DNA from: Acinetobacter sichuanensis
GTDB lineage: Bacteria > Pseudomonadota > Gammaproteobacteria > Pseudomonadales > Moraxellaceae
Reading direction: 5' to 3'
Length of the DNA: 64,000 nucleotides
Assembly: GCF_003024515.2 (NCBI RefSeq)
Contig: NZ_PYIX02000017.1
Coordinates: 20,631 to 84,630 of the forward strand
Below the pieces are notes generated by a model. That model did not search any database, was not told the DNA's origin, and saw only the letters and a list, made by a program, of their open reading frames with translations. The position numbers and the translations under genes were made by a program. This document shows, in pieces, positions 7,445-16,511 of this stretch (within the stretch, counting starts at the first letter, position 1; each line of letters begins with the position of its first letter).

Positions 7445-7987
7445 ATGAATACAAATATTGAAGCAATGAACAATGTGTGGATGACTCAAGTGGGTTATGA
7501 AAATTTATTAGCAAAAATTGCTGAAAAAGAAAAGGAATATGATCAAGTGCGAGATCATCGACAAGTTGCATTTGAACTGTCGGGAGATGGTTGGCATGAC
7601 AATCCTGAGTTTAATCGTATGCAACAATTGGAAGCAAACTTGAATCATACCTTAAAAATGTTAACAGATCGCTTAGAGTCTTTGAAAATTATAGAAATTT
7701 CGGATTTAAACCGTAATACACAACAAGTTGAAATTGGCAGTATTGTTCATTTACGTCGTTACGATTTAGCTGATGACTCAGAGCAAGAAGAAGTCTGGGA
7801 AATTCGTGGTTTTGATGAAACTGATTTAAACCAAAAACATTTGGCATATAACGCACCATTGGCAGAAAAAGTCATGCATTTACATGTCGGTGATATAGCG
7901 GAAGAAGTTCAAATCGGATCACGTCACTTTGACATAGAAGTTGTCAAACTATTTTCAAGTCGTCAACAAGCTGGTCTAGGAGGATAA
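7445..7987 (+). CDS. GreA/GreB-like RNA polymerase secondary-channel protein
   Basis: The 180 residues keep both Gre parts. Residues 11-85 form the N-terminal antiparallel coiled coil (MTQVGYENLLAKIAEKEKEY), with a tip GDGWHDNPEF (D48, D52) where GreA has GDLSEN with its two acidic residues. Residues 95-175 match the C-terminal FKBP-like domain (VEIGSIVHLRR, then VGDIAEEVQIG). A Gre protein inserts its tip into the RNA polymerase secondary channel and stimulates transcript cleavage. This copy is divergent from housekeeping GreA and sits in the CRISPR locus behind AAGGA, so a phage-defence or transcript-surveillance role is possible but not shown. Confidence 0.75.
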   Translation: MNTNIEAMNNVWMTQVGYENLLAKIAEKEKEYDQVRDHRQVAFELSGDGWHDNPEFNRMQQLEANLNHTLKMLTDRLESLKIIEISDLNRNTQQVEIGSIVHLRRYDLADDSEQEEVWEIRGFDETDLNQKHLAYNAPLAEKVMHLHVGDIAEEVQIGSRHFDIEVVKLFSSRQQAGLGG

Positions 7988-7989
7988 GT

Positions 7990-8619
7990 ATGTATATTGC
8001 GATTGAAGGTACTAAAGGTGTTGGAAAATCAACACTATTAGAGCAATTGAAATTAAAGCTCGTTCAAGATGGTATAGGCTTTTCCACTTTTAGCCCAACG
8101 AAAGCAATGCCAACACATATTTGGTGGGAACAGGCATATCAGCAATATGCTAATGATGATGGCTTTATCAGTGATTTATATACAGCGCGAGCAAATTATC
8201 ATGCTCAACACACGAATTTCTCATCTTCATTTATATTAGGAGATCGTAGCATGTTGACAAGTTTTGTGACGCGTTGGCCAGATCAGCCTACAGAGATCCA
8301 GAAGTATATTCATCATGTGCAAAAGAAAGAGCATTGTGTACCCATACCAGATTTTGTGATCTATCTCGACTTACCTATAGAAGTCACTTTACATCGCTTG
8401 GCAAATCGAAAGCGTCAATATGGTTTATATGATGAGCAAATTGAGCGCTTAATACAGGCAAAATTTGCATATGAGCAATTTTTTAAACTTAAAAATGAAC
8501 TAGGTTTTGAAAATTTGAGCTATCAATATGTCGATGCTGAGCAAAGTCCAGAAGATTTAGTTCTAGAAATTTATACTTTAGTACAAACTAAACTAGATAA
8601 AAGTATGATTCTTCAATAA
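7990..8619 (+). CDS. Thymidylate-kinase-like P-loop protein
   Basis: The 209 residues begin with MYIAIEGTKGVGKST, a Walker A loop at residues 7-15. LGDRSMLTSFV supplies the DR motif of TMP and deoxynucleoside kinases, and DFVIYLDLPIEVTLHRLANRKRQ gives the core strand and the Arg-rich lid. Such enzymes phosphorylate dTMP or related nucleotides with ATP. AGGAGG lies in the end of the Gre-like gene, two bases before this gene's start region, so the two are tightly coupled. As the housekeeping tmk is normally elsewhere, this is an accessory paralogue whose substrate cannot be told from sequence. Confidence 0.75.
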   Translation: MYIAIEGTKGVGKSTLLEQLKLKLVQDGIGFSTFSPTKAMPTHIWWEQAYQQYANDDGFISDLYTARANYHAQHTNFSSSFILGDRSMLTSFVTRWPDQPTEIQKYIHHVQKKEHCVPIPDFVIYLDLPIEVTLHRLANRKRQYGLYDEQIERLIQAKFAYEQFFKLKNELGFENLSYQYVDAEQSPEDLVLEIYTLVQTKLDKSMILQ

Positions 8620-8649
8620 TATAAATTAACTTTAGAGAGCTTTATAATA

Positions 8650-9777
8650 ATGTCAAAAAATATTTTACTTTTAGTTACGGGAATGACACCGCAGATTATC
8701 ACAGAAACGGTGTGGGCTTTGGCTTGCGATCCCCAAAATGATGATCAATGGGTTCCTGATGAAATTCATGTGTTAAGTACCCAAGATGGTTTGACTCAAA
8801 TTAAATCGCGTTTATTTGCAGATGGTATTTTTAAAAAATTTAAAACAGATTATCAGCAATTACAAAATATGCAATTTGATGAATCATCTTTACATGTGAT
8901 TTGTAATGAAAATCAGCAAGTATTGACAGATTTAAAAACACCAGAAGATAACGAATTTGCTGCCAATGCAATCTGTGAAAAAATCCGTGAGTTTACAGAA
9001 AATGAAAACGTGTGTTTACATGTTTCTATTGCAGGTGGACGTAAAACCATGGGATTTTATGCAGGTTATGCACTGTCATTGTATGGACGTGCGCAAGATC
9101 GTATGTCACATGTATTGGTAGAGGAAAAGTTTGAAACAGCACGAGATTTTTTCTATCCCACACCTCAGAGTACATATGTGACAGATCGTTCAGGTAAAGA
9201 ATGGGATACTAAACAGGCACAAGTTTGGTTGGCTCAAATTCCATTTGTACGTTTAAAAGATGCAGTAAAAGAAAAACATCAATTAAAAGGCGATGATAGT
9301 TTTAGCCAGGTTGTACATAAAATTAATGAGTCATTTAATGATGTGAAATTGGTCATCGATTTATCGGGCCATCAAGTTAAGGTAAATGAAAAATTTATTA
9401 TTGATGATTTAGCACCACGTGAATTTGCAATGTTACATTGGTTTGCAGATTTACGTCAAAAAGGTCTACAAGGCATTATTGCACCTAAAGTTGATGCAAA
9501 TAGTAAAAAAGCATCTAATGAAGATGCAACTTATCTACAAAAACTTACAACAGAGTTTGGTGCATATTATGAGGAATTGAAAAATAAAAATGCTGATTTA
9601 GTTGTAGATAAAAAGTTTTTTGAAAGTGTAAAGTCACATCTAAAAACAGCTTTGGAAACGGCTTTAGGTTTGGAGTTGGCTGAAAAAATTGCAATTAAAC
9701 AAGAGGGACGTGGTCAACCATTTTATTTGGATTTGTTATCTGAAAATATCCAAATTATTGATAATTTTAAAATTTAA
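8650..9777 (+). CDS. CARF protein of the NE0113 family (Csm6-like/ring nuclease type)
   Basis: The 375 residues start KNILLLVTGMTPQIITETVW, the hallmark of the NE0113 CRISPR family. The CARF ligand loop is SIAGGRKTMG at residues 127-135. The C-terminal 170 residues contain a winged-helix-like stretch (VKVNEKFIIDDLAPREFAML) and a Lys-rich helical tail. By family knowledge these proteins bind cyclic oligoadenylate and some are labelled ring nucleases that end the signal. Here it directly precedes the Card1-like nuclease, so a pair of effector and off-switch is a natural reading. No convincing HEPN RNase motif is present in the C-terminal half. Confidence 0.85.
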   Translation: MSKNILLLVTGMTPQIITETVWALACDPQNDDQWVPDEIHVLSTQDGLTQIKSRLFADGIFKKFKTDYQQLQNMQFDESSLHVICNENQQVLTDLKTPEDNEFAANAICEKIREFTENENVCLHVSIAGGRKTMGFYAGYALSLYGRAQDRMSHVLVEEKFETARDFFYPTPQSTYVTDRSGKEWDTKQAQVWLAQIPFVRLKDAVKEKHQLKGDDSFSQVVHKINESFNDVKLVIDLSGHQVKVNEKFIIDDLAPREFAMLHWFADLRQKGLQGIIAPKVDANSKKASNEDATYLQKLTTEFGAYYEELKNKNADLVVDKKFFESVKSHLKTALETALGLELAEKIAIKQEGRGQPFYLDLLSENIQIIDNFKI

Positions 9778-9799
9778 TACATTATTTTGAGAGTAAAAA

Positions 9800-10924
9800 A
9801 TGAAAATAGTTTTTTGTATGGCATCTAAACAGATCGCTGCCAATCTTCAACCGTTGCAATCGGCAATTATTCGCCCTGATTTGGTTCTAGTGGGTACAAC
9901 AGAAAGTTTTCGCCAAGAAGGAAATCACCTTTTTCAAGAAATCAAATCTACTGGATTATTAGCTAAACAGATAGACATTCTTGATGAAACAAGTATTAAG
10001 CAATTATCTCAGCAATTTGAAAAAATTGTTGAGGAATATTTTGAGTCAGAAATTATTGTAAATTTGACAGGTGGTACGAAGCTTATGGCTTTGGCGGCTT
10101 TTCAAATATTTGCAGGGTATGGTTATCGCTGTTTTTACCAGGAATATTCAACGGGTGAAATTATTTGGTTAGATGATGAAACAAGAATTTCAGATCATCA
10201 ACAAAATATGAAATTAGAGCGCTATTTAAAAGCTTATCAATTTAATGTTGAAAAAAAACAACGTTTATCAGAAGTTCCAGATAATTATTTAGAGTATGTT
10301 GCACTAATTACAGATTATTTGAATAAAAATTATGAGAAAAATATCTCATTCATAAGTAAATTAAATGCGCATGCCTCTGAGAAAAAATTAGCAAAAGAGG
10401 ATTTAGCAAAAATTAAATTTGATTATGAGGAAGAAGCATTTCTAGAGCATTTAATGAAAGAAACACAAATGTTCAAATTAAAGAACCATACATTAGTTTT
10501 TGATCATGTTGATGATCAACGCTTTGTAGCAGGTGCTTGGTTTGAAGTTGTGGCAGCACAAGCATTAAAAAATGTAGATAAAATTCGTGATTTATATCTT
10601 AGTGTGGAAATTGCTAAAAGTACGCAACGTAGTACAGCAAAAACATATCAAGAACTTGATGTTATGGCGATGTTATTGCAAAAGCTGATTTTAATTGAAT
10701 GTAAAACTGTTAATTGGGAAAACAAAAAGACTTCTGCATCAGATGCAATTTATAAATTATCTGCGCTAGGACAAATTGGTGGTTTAAATACATTAGCATG
10801 TTTTATTTCACTTTATGATTTACCAGCTTCAGCAAAAACACGTGCTGCTGAAAACAATGTGCATGTCATTTGTGGGAAAAATATTTTACAAATGACACAA
10901 CAATTAAAGAAATGGTTGAATTAA
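9800..10924 (+). CDS. Card1/Can2-like cyclic-oligoadenylate-activated nuclease
   Basis: The 374 residues match the length and order of Card1/Can2 (DUF1887). The CARF domain holds VNLTGGTKLM at residues 88-96. The C-terminal restriction-endonuclease-like domain shows AGAWFEVVA (E249), QELDVMA (D287) and LILIECKT (E300, K302), a complete PD-(D/E)xK site. Card1 and Can2 bind cyclic tetra-adenylate and nick DNA or cut RNA, causing dormancy or plasmid loss. It lies 22 bp after the NE0113 gene and 24 bp before cmr1, so it is expressed with the Cmr complex and is the likely main effector of this system. Confidence 0.92.
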   Translation: MKIVFCMASKQIAANLQPLQSAIIRPDLVLVGTTESFRQEGNHLFQEIKSTGLLAKQIDILDETSIKQLSQQFEKIVEEYFESEIIVNLTGGTKLMALAAFQIFAGYGYRCFYQEYSTGEIIWLDDETRISDHQQNMKLERYLKAYQFNVEKKQRLSEVPDNYLEYVALITDYLNKNYEKNISFISKLNAHASEKKLAKEDLAKIKFDYEEEAFLEHLMKETQMFKLKNHTLVFDHVDDQRFVAGAWFEVVAAQALKNVDKIRDLYLSVEIAKSTQRSTAKTYQELDVMAMLLQKLILIECKTVNWENKKTSASDAIYKLSALGQIGGLNTLACFISLYDLPASAKTRAAENNVHVICGKNILQMTQQLKKWLN

Positions 10925-10948
10925 TAAAAATAAAATAAGGAGGATGGA

Positions 10949-12175
10949 ATGGCTATACGAAAACCAAATCAGAATATACCTGATATCGATGATATTTATG
11001 CTATTAAATGGCACTCAATGTCTTGTGAATTGGTCACACCTTTATACGGTGGAGGGGTTAAATCATCTGTTGTAGATTTAAGTATGCCAATCCGTGTGAG
11101 TAGTATTCGAGGACAATTACGCTTTTGGTGGAGATTACTTGCAAAACATAAAAAAGATGAAAACTGGGATTTTAAAGGGGATTTAAAAAGTATCCAAAAT
11201 GCTGAATTTGCATTGTGGGGAGGGCAAGGTGATGACGATGGTGGCCGAGCAAGTCAGGTCTTTTTGAAAGTTTCAGATGTACCTAAAGAAGCAGTGCTTA
11301 AAAATTATTTAAAACTATACGATGATTTACGTTTGCAATATGTGCTTTTTCCTGCTGCCAATGAAACTGACCCTGAGCTAAAACCGCATAAACTACTTGA
11401 TATTAAAGGTATCATTTGGACGCTATCTTTTGCTTTTTCACATCAGTTAGAAAAAGATGAAGTACGTAAACAACAAGTGATTGAAACCTTACAGTGGTGG
11501 GCAAACTTTGGTGGGATTGGATTCCGTACTCGTAAAGGTATGGGGGCTATCCATGTATCAGCTTGTCAAGATTATCCACAAATTACCCATGTATTAACGA
11601 AAGATGATGTGAAACAGGCGAATTGTCAATTAGTTCAACGACAAGCAACTTCTGATTCCTTACAAGCACTTCGTACCGCGATTGAAAAACTATCGGCATT
11701 TAGACAAGCGCCAAATATGGGTCGTAATATTGGAAATCAACCAAATCGACCGGGTCGGAGCCGTTGGCCAGAACCGGATGCAATGCGTCGTATCGTTGGC
11801 CGTGGTTATGATGCTAATCATCAGCCAGAGCATCCTGCAGGCAATATTTTTCCAAGAGCTCTATTTGGTCTGCCTGTGCTTTTACATTTTCCAAAAGAAA
11901 AAGTGTTAAACACAACGGTTGAGCCAACACAAGGTGAACGACTTGCAAGTCCTCTTATTTTACGCCCACAATTTAGTGCGGAAAAAAACCAGGTTAAGCA
12001 ATGGGCTCCAATAGCTTTATTATTGCCACATCAACATATTTTGGATATGCAAGTGACCGTGAATCGTCAGCAATACTCAATATGGCAACAAAGAGCAGCA
12101 GAAAAAATAAGACCTGTAAATGAAAATGGTGCAGAAAACCCATTACAAGCTTTTTTAAAATATTTTGTACAATAA
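10949..12175 (+). CDS. cmr1: Cmr1, type III-B effector subunit
   Basis: The 408 residues show the Cmr1 RAMP opening, CELVTPLYGGGVK followed by PIRVSSIRGQLRFWWR, and the internal glycine-rich loop RTRKGMGAIHVS. Cmr1 caps the filament and helps capture target RNA. A strong AGGAGG site precedes the ATG by six bases, and the gene heads the cmr1-cmr6 run. A Gly-Arg-Asn-rich stretch (GRNIGNQPNRPGRSR) near residue 260 is a likely RNA-contacting loop. Confidence 0.96.
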   Translation: MAIRKPNQNIPDIDDIYAIKWHSMSCELVTPLYGGGVKSSVVDLSMPIRVSSIRGQLRFWWRLLAKHKKDENWDFKGDLKSIQNAEFALWGGQGDDDGGRASQVFLKVSDVPKEAVLKNYLKLYDDLRLQYVLFPAANETDPELKPHKLLDIKGIIWTLSFAFSHQLEKDEVRKQQVIETLQWWANFGGIGFRTRKGMGAIHVSACQDYPQITHVLTKDDVKQANCQLVQRQATSDSLQALRTAIEKLSAFRQAPNMGRNIGNQPNRPGRSRWPEPDAMRRIVGRGYDANHQPEHPAGNIFPRALFGLPVLLHFPKEKVLNTTVEPTQGERLASPLILRPQFSAEKNQVKQWAPIALLLPHQHILDMQVTVNRQQYSIWQQRAAEKIRPVNENGAENPLQAFLKYFVQ

Positions 12176-12187
12176 AGGATTGAAAAT

Positions 12188-13996
12188 ATGACACAACAAT
12201 ATGTTGCCATACTCTCAGTAGGGCCAGTACAAACCTTTATTGCTGCAGCACGTCGCAGTCGTGATTTATGGAGTGGTTCATGGTTACTTTCAGAATTAGC
12301 CAAAGCCTGTGCTGCATCATTACATGATCAAGGCGCTGAACTAATTTTCCCAAATATTAGTAATCTTGAGTATCTACAGGAAAATTCTGATTTTTCTGTA
12401 GGCAATAAGATTCAGGTTGTTTTAACTGTAAAGCATAAAGATGAGTTGAAAAATATTATTCAACAGGCGAAAGATGCAACTGTTGCACGTTTTAAACGTG
12501 AAGCAACGAATGCAAAAGAAGCTTTAAAATCGGATCAAGATTTACGTTTAGATGTTTGGAAACAACAATTAGACGACTATGTTGAAGTACAAACAGCATG
12601 GGCTTTGATTGATCCAAATTTAACTGTGGATGAAGCCTATACCAAAGCAACTGCCTTAGCTGCAAATGCATTGGCTGCACGTAAAGCGACACGAGATTTT
12701 AAAGCCTCACAAATCAATCCTTATATTGCTACTCACATGTTACCTAAATCATCTTTAGATGGTACACGGGAAACTGTGGTGCAAGAAGATAAGAAACTAC
12801 GTAACTTAACCCGGGTAAAACTTTCTTTAGCAACTTCAGAGCAACTAGACTGTGCGGGTGTGGTGAAACGTTTAGGTTTTGAAAAGCAAGTAGAACAATT
12901 CACACCATATACTCGTGTTGCTGCAGATGCTTGGGTAGAGCAAGCCAAGCAACATCCAAAGTTTGCAAATGTGATTGCGAGCTATGAAAAATTGGTTGAA
13001 TTAGGTATAGCAACACGTGTACGTGGTAATCAGGGTATTTATAAAAACTTTGCCTTTGATGCTCAATATTTGTATGACTACCGTTTAGAAGCTGCGATTA
13101 AAGAATATGCCTTTGAATCTGAAATTGCACAAGCATTGAGTGAGTTACGCCAATCTTTACGACCTTTATGGTCTGAATATAAACAGCCATATAGTTATGG
13201 TGTGCTTTTACTTGCCGATGGTGACCGCATGGGTGAGTTGCTAGATCAAGCGAAAAACAAAGCAGAGCATAAAGCGATTACAGAAGCCTTATCACAGTTT
13301 GCAGGCAGTGTTCCAGCCTTGATGAGAAAATACCAAGGGCAATGTATTTATTCAGGAGGGGATGATGTTTTAGGCTTTGTGCCATTACATCAAGCCTATG
13401 CCTGTTCTAAAGATTTAAGTGAATCTTTTGCTGAAGCTTTAAAGCAAATCGCAACGCAGTTGGGGGTAGATAAAAAACCAACACTATCTGTAGGTTTAGC
13501 TGTATGTCATGTAAATACACCTTTAAGTGTGATTCGAGAACTTGCAGCAAAAGCTGAAAAACATGCAAAAGGTGATCATTGTCCAATTGATGAACGTCGT
13601 AATAGCTTGGCTGTTTTATTATCAGTCCGTTCAGGTACAGATACCTATTTACGCTTGCCTTGGAATGATCAAGATGCACACCAATCCTTTAAACAATGGG
13701 TTAATTTATACGTAGATAAGCAAATTCCAACACGAATAGCTTATGACACACGTAGCATAGATTTAAGTACGAAGTTAATTAGTTCTGATCAAATTTTACT
13801 AAAAAAAATTCGTACAGCCGAAATGGTACGGATGTTGAAAAAAACGCGTTTAGCTACAGGTGGTAAAGTGCCTGAAGATACAATTACAGCATTAAAGGGG
13901 CGTGCAGAAAAAATTAATTTAGGCAAACTTTCAGATGAATTAATTGTGGCACGTTGGTTTGCAGCAAAATTGCAAAAAGATTTAGGGAAAGAATAA
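12188..13996 (+). CDS. cmr2: Cas10/Cmr2 cyclase subunit lacking the HD domain
   Basis: The 602 residues start directly with the first palm domain (LSVGPVQTFIAAARRSRDLW); the N-terminal HD nuclease that many Cas10 proteins carry is absent, and no HD pair is found. The second palm has SGGDDVLGFV with GGDD at residues 390-393, the metal site that turns ATP into cyclic oligoadenylate on target RNA binding. A Lys-rich D4-like tail closes the protein. The system should therefore signal but not cut single-stranded DNA through Cas10. It follows cmr1 by 12 bp and its stop abuts the cmr3 start. Confidence 0.96.
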   Translation: MTQQYVAILSVGPVQTFIAAARRSRDLWSGSWLLSELAKACAASLHDQGAELIFPNISNLEYLQENSDFSVGNKIQVVLTVKHKDELKNIIQQAKDATVARFKREATNAKEALKSDQDLRLDVWKQQLDDYVEVQTAWALIDPNLTVDEAYTKATALAANALAARKATRDFKASQINPYIATHMLPKSSLDGTRETVVQEDKKLRNLTRVKLSLATSEQLDCAGVVKRLGFEKQVEQFTPYTRVAADAWVEQAKQHPKFANVIASYEKLVELGIATRVRGNQGIYKNFAFDAQYLYDYRLEAAIKEYAFESEIAQALSELRQSLRPLWSEYKQPYSYGVLLLADGDRMGELLDQAKNKAEHKAITEALSQFAGSVPALMRKYQGQCIYSGGDDVLGFVPLHQAYACSKDLSESFAEALKQIATQLGVDKKPTLSVGLAVCHVNTPLSVIRELAAKAEKHAKGDHCPIDERRNSLAVLLSVRSGTDTYLRLPWNDQDAHQSFKQWVNLYVDKQIPTRIAYDTRSIDLSTKLISSDQILLKKIRTAEMVRMLKKTRLATGGKVPEDTITALKGRAEKINLGKLSDELIVARWFAAKLQKDLGKE

Positions 13997-15175
13997 ATGA
14001 CGATCAATCATAGTTACTTAATTGAGTCACTTGCACCTTTGGTTTTTCGCTCAGGTAAACCCTTTGGTTCGCAAGCATCAGCACAAGATGTGATTTTTCC
14101 TTTACCTTCTGCTGCTGCAGGTTTAGTTCGTGCACTAGGTATTGGACAAAAACAACTCGACTTTACCGAAGTGCGTGTAACAGATGTACAAAATGAAGCT
14201 TATCAAAAGGTATTAGCTGTACCTGTAAAAGGCCCTTTTTTGGTTCGCTATAATCAGTATAAGCAATTTGATATTTTGGTAACAAAACCAGCCAATGCAC
14301 TTTATTTTGAAAATAAAGAAACCAGCGAAACCGAACTAGTAAGATTAGCACCACAAGCTTTTGATGAGCATGTTGGCTCAGATTTACCAATGGGATTATT
14401 ACCTGTACAAATGCAGACGCAACTGAAAGGTAAACCAAAAAGTGGGGTTGCTTATTGGACTTTACAGCACCTTTTAGCTTGGCAACAAGGAAAAACGTTA
14501 CGTTTTGCTGATGTACAAGCAGAAGGTCTTGCCCAGTTACCGATTGATATTCGTACCCATGTAGCGATTGACTCTCATACACAAGCTAATATCGCAAGCA
14601 AACTTTTCCAAACTGCGAGTCTAGATTTAGATCATCGCCGAAAAGATGAAGGTGGTTGGTCTGATGAACGTTATGGCTTTCTTATACAAAGTGAACTTAG
14701 TTTAAATACTGACTTGGCAACGTTTGGTGGAGAACGTCGTCTTTCACGTTTTCAAGAAATAGATCTACAAAATGTACAGCAGGTTTCGCAAGCATTAGTG
14801 GATGAAATTAATCAAGCCAAAGCCTTGAGTTTAAACTTTTTAAGTCCTGCTATTTTTTCGCAAGGCTATTTGCCTGAATGGATCAATGCAGAAAGCTTAG
14901 AAGGGACATTGCCGCAAACATCTATTCGAGTGAAATTAAAATCAGTTGCAATTGATCGTTGGTTACCTGTTTCTGGTTGGGATTCATTGTTGTGGAAACC
15001 AAAAGCCATGCGGAAAGCAGTCGGAGCTGGTTCAGTATATTGGTTTGAATTATTAGATGAAATGGATTTGAGCAGTTTACAAATTTTAAGCACATATAGT
15101 TTTTCAGATCATGAGCAAGATCAACGAGATGGTTTTGGGGTTGCCATCATCTCAGCATGGTCTCATCAAGCGTAA
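13997..15175 (+). CDS. cmr3: Cmr3, crRNA-tag-binding RAMP subunit
   Basis: The 392 residues contain the Cmr3 opening (APLVFRSGKPFG, then FPLPSAAAGLVRALG) and the late motif LWKPKAMRKAVGAGSVYW, the glycine-rich loop of the fold. Cmr3 pairs with Cmr2 and holds the 5' handle of the crRNA. The ATG immediately follows the cmr2 stop codon, so the two are co-translated. Confidence 0.94.
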   Translation: MTINHSYLIESLAPLVFRSGKPFGSQASAQDVIFPLPSAAAGLVRALGIGQKQLDFTEVRVTDVQNEAYQKVLAVPVKGPFLVRYNQYKQFDILVTKPANALYFENKETSETELVRLAPQAFDEHVGSDLPMGLLPVQMQTQLKGKPKSGVAYWTLQHLLAWQQGKTLRFADVQAEGLAQLPIDIRTHVAIDSHTQANIASKLFQTASLDLDHRRKDEGGWSDERYGFLIQSELSLNTDLATFGGERRLSRFQEIDLQNVQQVSQALVDEINQAKALSLNFLSPAIFSQGYLPEWINAESLEGTLPQTSIRVKLKSVAIDRWLPVSGWDSLLWKPKAMRKAVGAGSVYWFELLDEMDLSSLQILSTYSFSDHEQDQRDGFGVAIISAWSHQA

Positions 15176-15212
15176 TACATATTCATTTTTTAGAAAAATT
15201 TAGGATTTAAAA

Positions 15213-16097
15213 ATGCAAGCACATATTTATCATTTACAAAATTTATCAGCATTACATGTAGGAACAGGTCAAGGGGTTGGTGTTGTTGATTTACCCATTG
15301 CGCGTTCTAAAGCAACTAATTTACCTATCGTGCCAGGTTCAGGTTTAAAAGGTGTTTTACGTGATGAATTACAATCACAACAGCAATTAAATAAAGAACA
15401 AATTAAAGCATTGTTTGGTCCAGATAATGCCAATGAAGATAGCCATGCAGGTGCTATTGCTTTTGGTGATGCAAATTTATTGTTATTACCGATCCGTTCA
15501 TTCTCAGGTACTATTGCTTATGCAACCTGTCCTTATATTTTACGCCAATACCAACGTGATTTAGGTTTAAGCCTGAAAATTCCACAGCTTGATAAAGAGC
15601 AAGCAGGTGTTGTAGAAGGTAGTGTACTTTTTATTGGTCGTACTTCTGAAATTGCCTTAGAAGACTTAGATATTCAGGCTAATCATAATGAAAATATTCA
15701 GCAATGGGCAAATGTGATTACACAAAATCTTTATCCTGAAGGTGTCGCGCAAGCAGAAGAGTGGCGTAAAGAAGTGAATAAGCGCTTTGTTATTCTGCCT
15801 GACGATTTATTTTCATTCTTAGCTGATACTGCAACTGAAGTCCGTATTCGTATTCGTATTGATCGTGATACTCGTATTGTAAAAGAAGGTGCTTTATGGT
15901 CAGAAGAAAATTTACCTGCTGAAACAGTGCTTTGGGGGGTATTAGGTGTTGCAGATGCACGTGATCGCTCAGGTTTAAAAGCTGCGGACTTAAGTGCTTT
16001 ATTGCCACAAGAAGAATTGAATATTCAAATTGGTGGTAAACATACGGTTGGTCGTGGTTTATGCCGTTTACTCATTACACAACCGCAAGCACAATAA
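15213..16097 (+). CDS. cmr4: Cmr4, target-RNA-cleaving backbone subunit
   Basis: The 294 residues are classic Cmr4: LSALHVGTGQGVGVVDLPIA, then PIVPGSGLKGVLRDEL, and the glycine loop GGKHTVGRGL near the end. D26 in VVDLPIA sits where the catalytic aspartate of Cmr4 lies, so the complex should cut bound target RNA at six-base steps. Several copies form the backbone over the crRNA. There is a 37-bp gap to cmr3, with AGGA before the start. Confidence 0.96.
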   Translation: MQAHIYHLQNLSALHVGTGQGVGVVDLPIARSKATNLPIVPGSGLKGVLRDELQSQQQLNKEQIKALFGPDNANEDSHAGAIAFGDANLLLLPIRSFSGTIAYATCPYILRQYQRDLGLSLKIPQLDKEQAGVVEGSVLFIGRTSEIALEDLDIQANHNENIQQWANVITQNLYPEGVAQAEEWRKEVNKRFVILPDDLFSFLADTATEVRIRIRIDRDTRIVKEGALWSEENLPAETVLWGVLGVADARDRSGLKAADLSALLPQEELNIQIGGKHTVGRGLCRLLITQPQAQ

Positions 16098-16112
16098 GGT
16101 AGGTCATTCATT

Positions 16113-16511
16113 ATGCAAATTCGTACCCATAAATACGCTGAATTGGCTTATCCTTTAATCGAAGATATTCAAACTAAAAAATTGCCAGAAGCTGCAAAGG
16201 ATTCAAAGTTTGAAGCCAAATACCGTACATTAGCTTTAAACTTTCCAACCATGATTATGCAATCTGGGCTTGCTCAAGCCATTGGATTTTTAATGGCAAA
16301 AGACAAAGATGAGCATCGTCAATTGTTAAAGCATATCTCTACATTATTGGACTATAAAAATATTGATGAGTTTCATAAAGCAATTCGAGAATCTAATATT
16401 ACACAATACCAGTTACTTACACGTAAATCTTTAGATGCAACCTCATGGCTTAAACGCTATACCCAAGCATTATTAGAGAAAGAAAAGAGTAAGGAGACTA
16501 GTCATGGTTAG
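16113..16511 (+). CDS. cmr5: Cmr5, small helical subunit
   Basis: The 132 residues are all helical, with the Cmr5 pattern KYRTLALNFPTMIMQSGLAQ and GFLMAKDKDEH. It forms the inner ridge that contacts target RNA against Cmr4. Its final codons overlap the cmr6 start by eight bases, showing translational coupling. Confidence 0.93.
   Translation: MQIRTHKYAELAYPLIEDIQTKKLPEAAKDSKFEAKYRTLALNFPTMIMQSGLAQAIGFLMAKDKDEHRQLLKHISTLLDYKNIDEFHKAIRESNITQYQLLTRKSLDATSWLKRYTQALLEKEKSKETSHG

Noticed and set aside
9091..9120. HEPN-type RX6H motif in the NE0113 protein
   Set aside because: The Arg and His residues lie in the CARF domain just after the ligand loop, not in a helical C-terminal HEPN domain.
14163..14582. 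A 139-codon frame on the minus strand inside cmr3
   Set aside because: It lies wholly within a well-supported gene and shows no domain or ribosome site.
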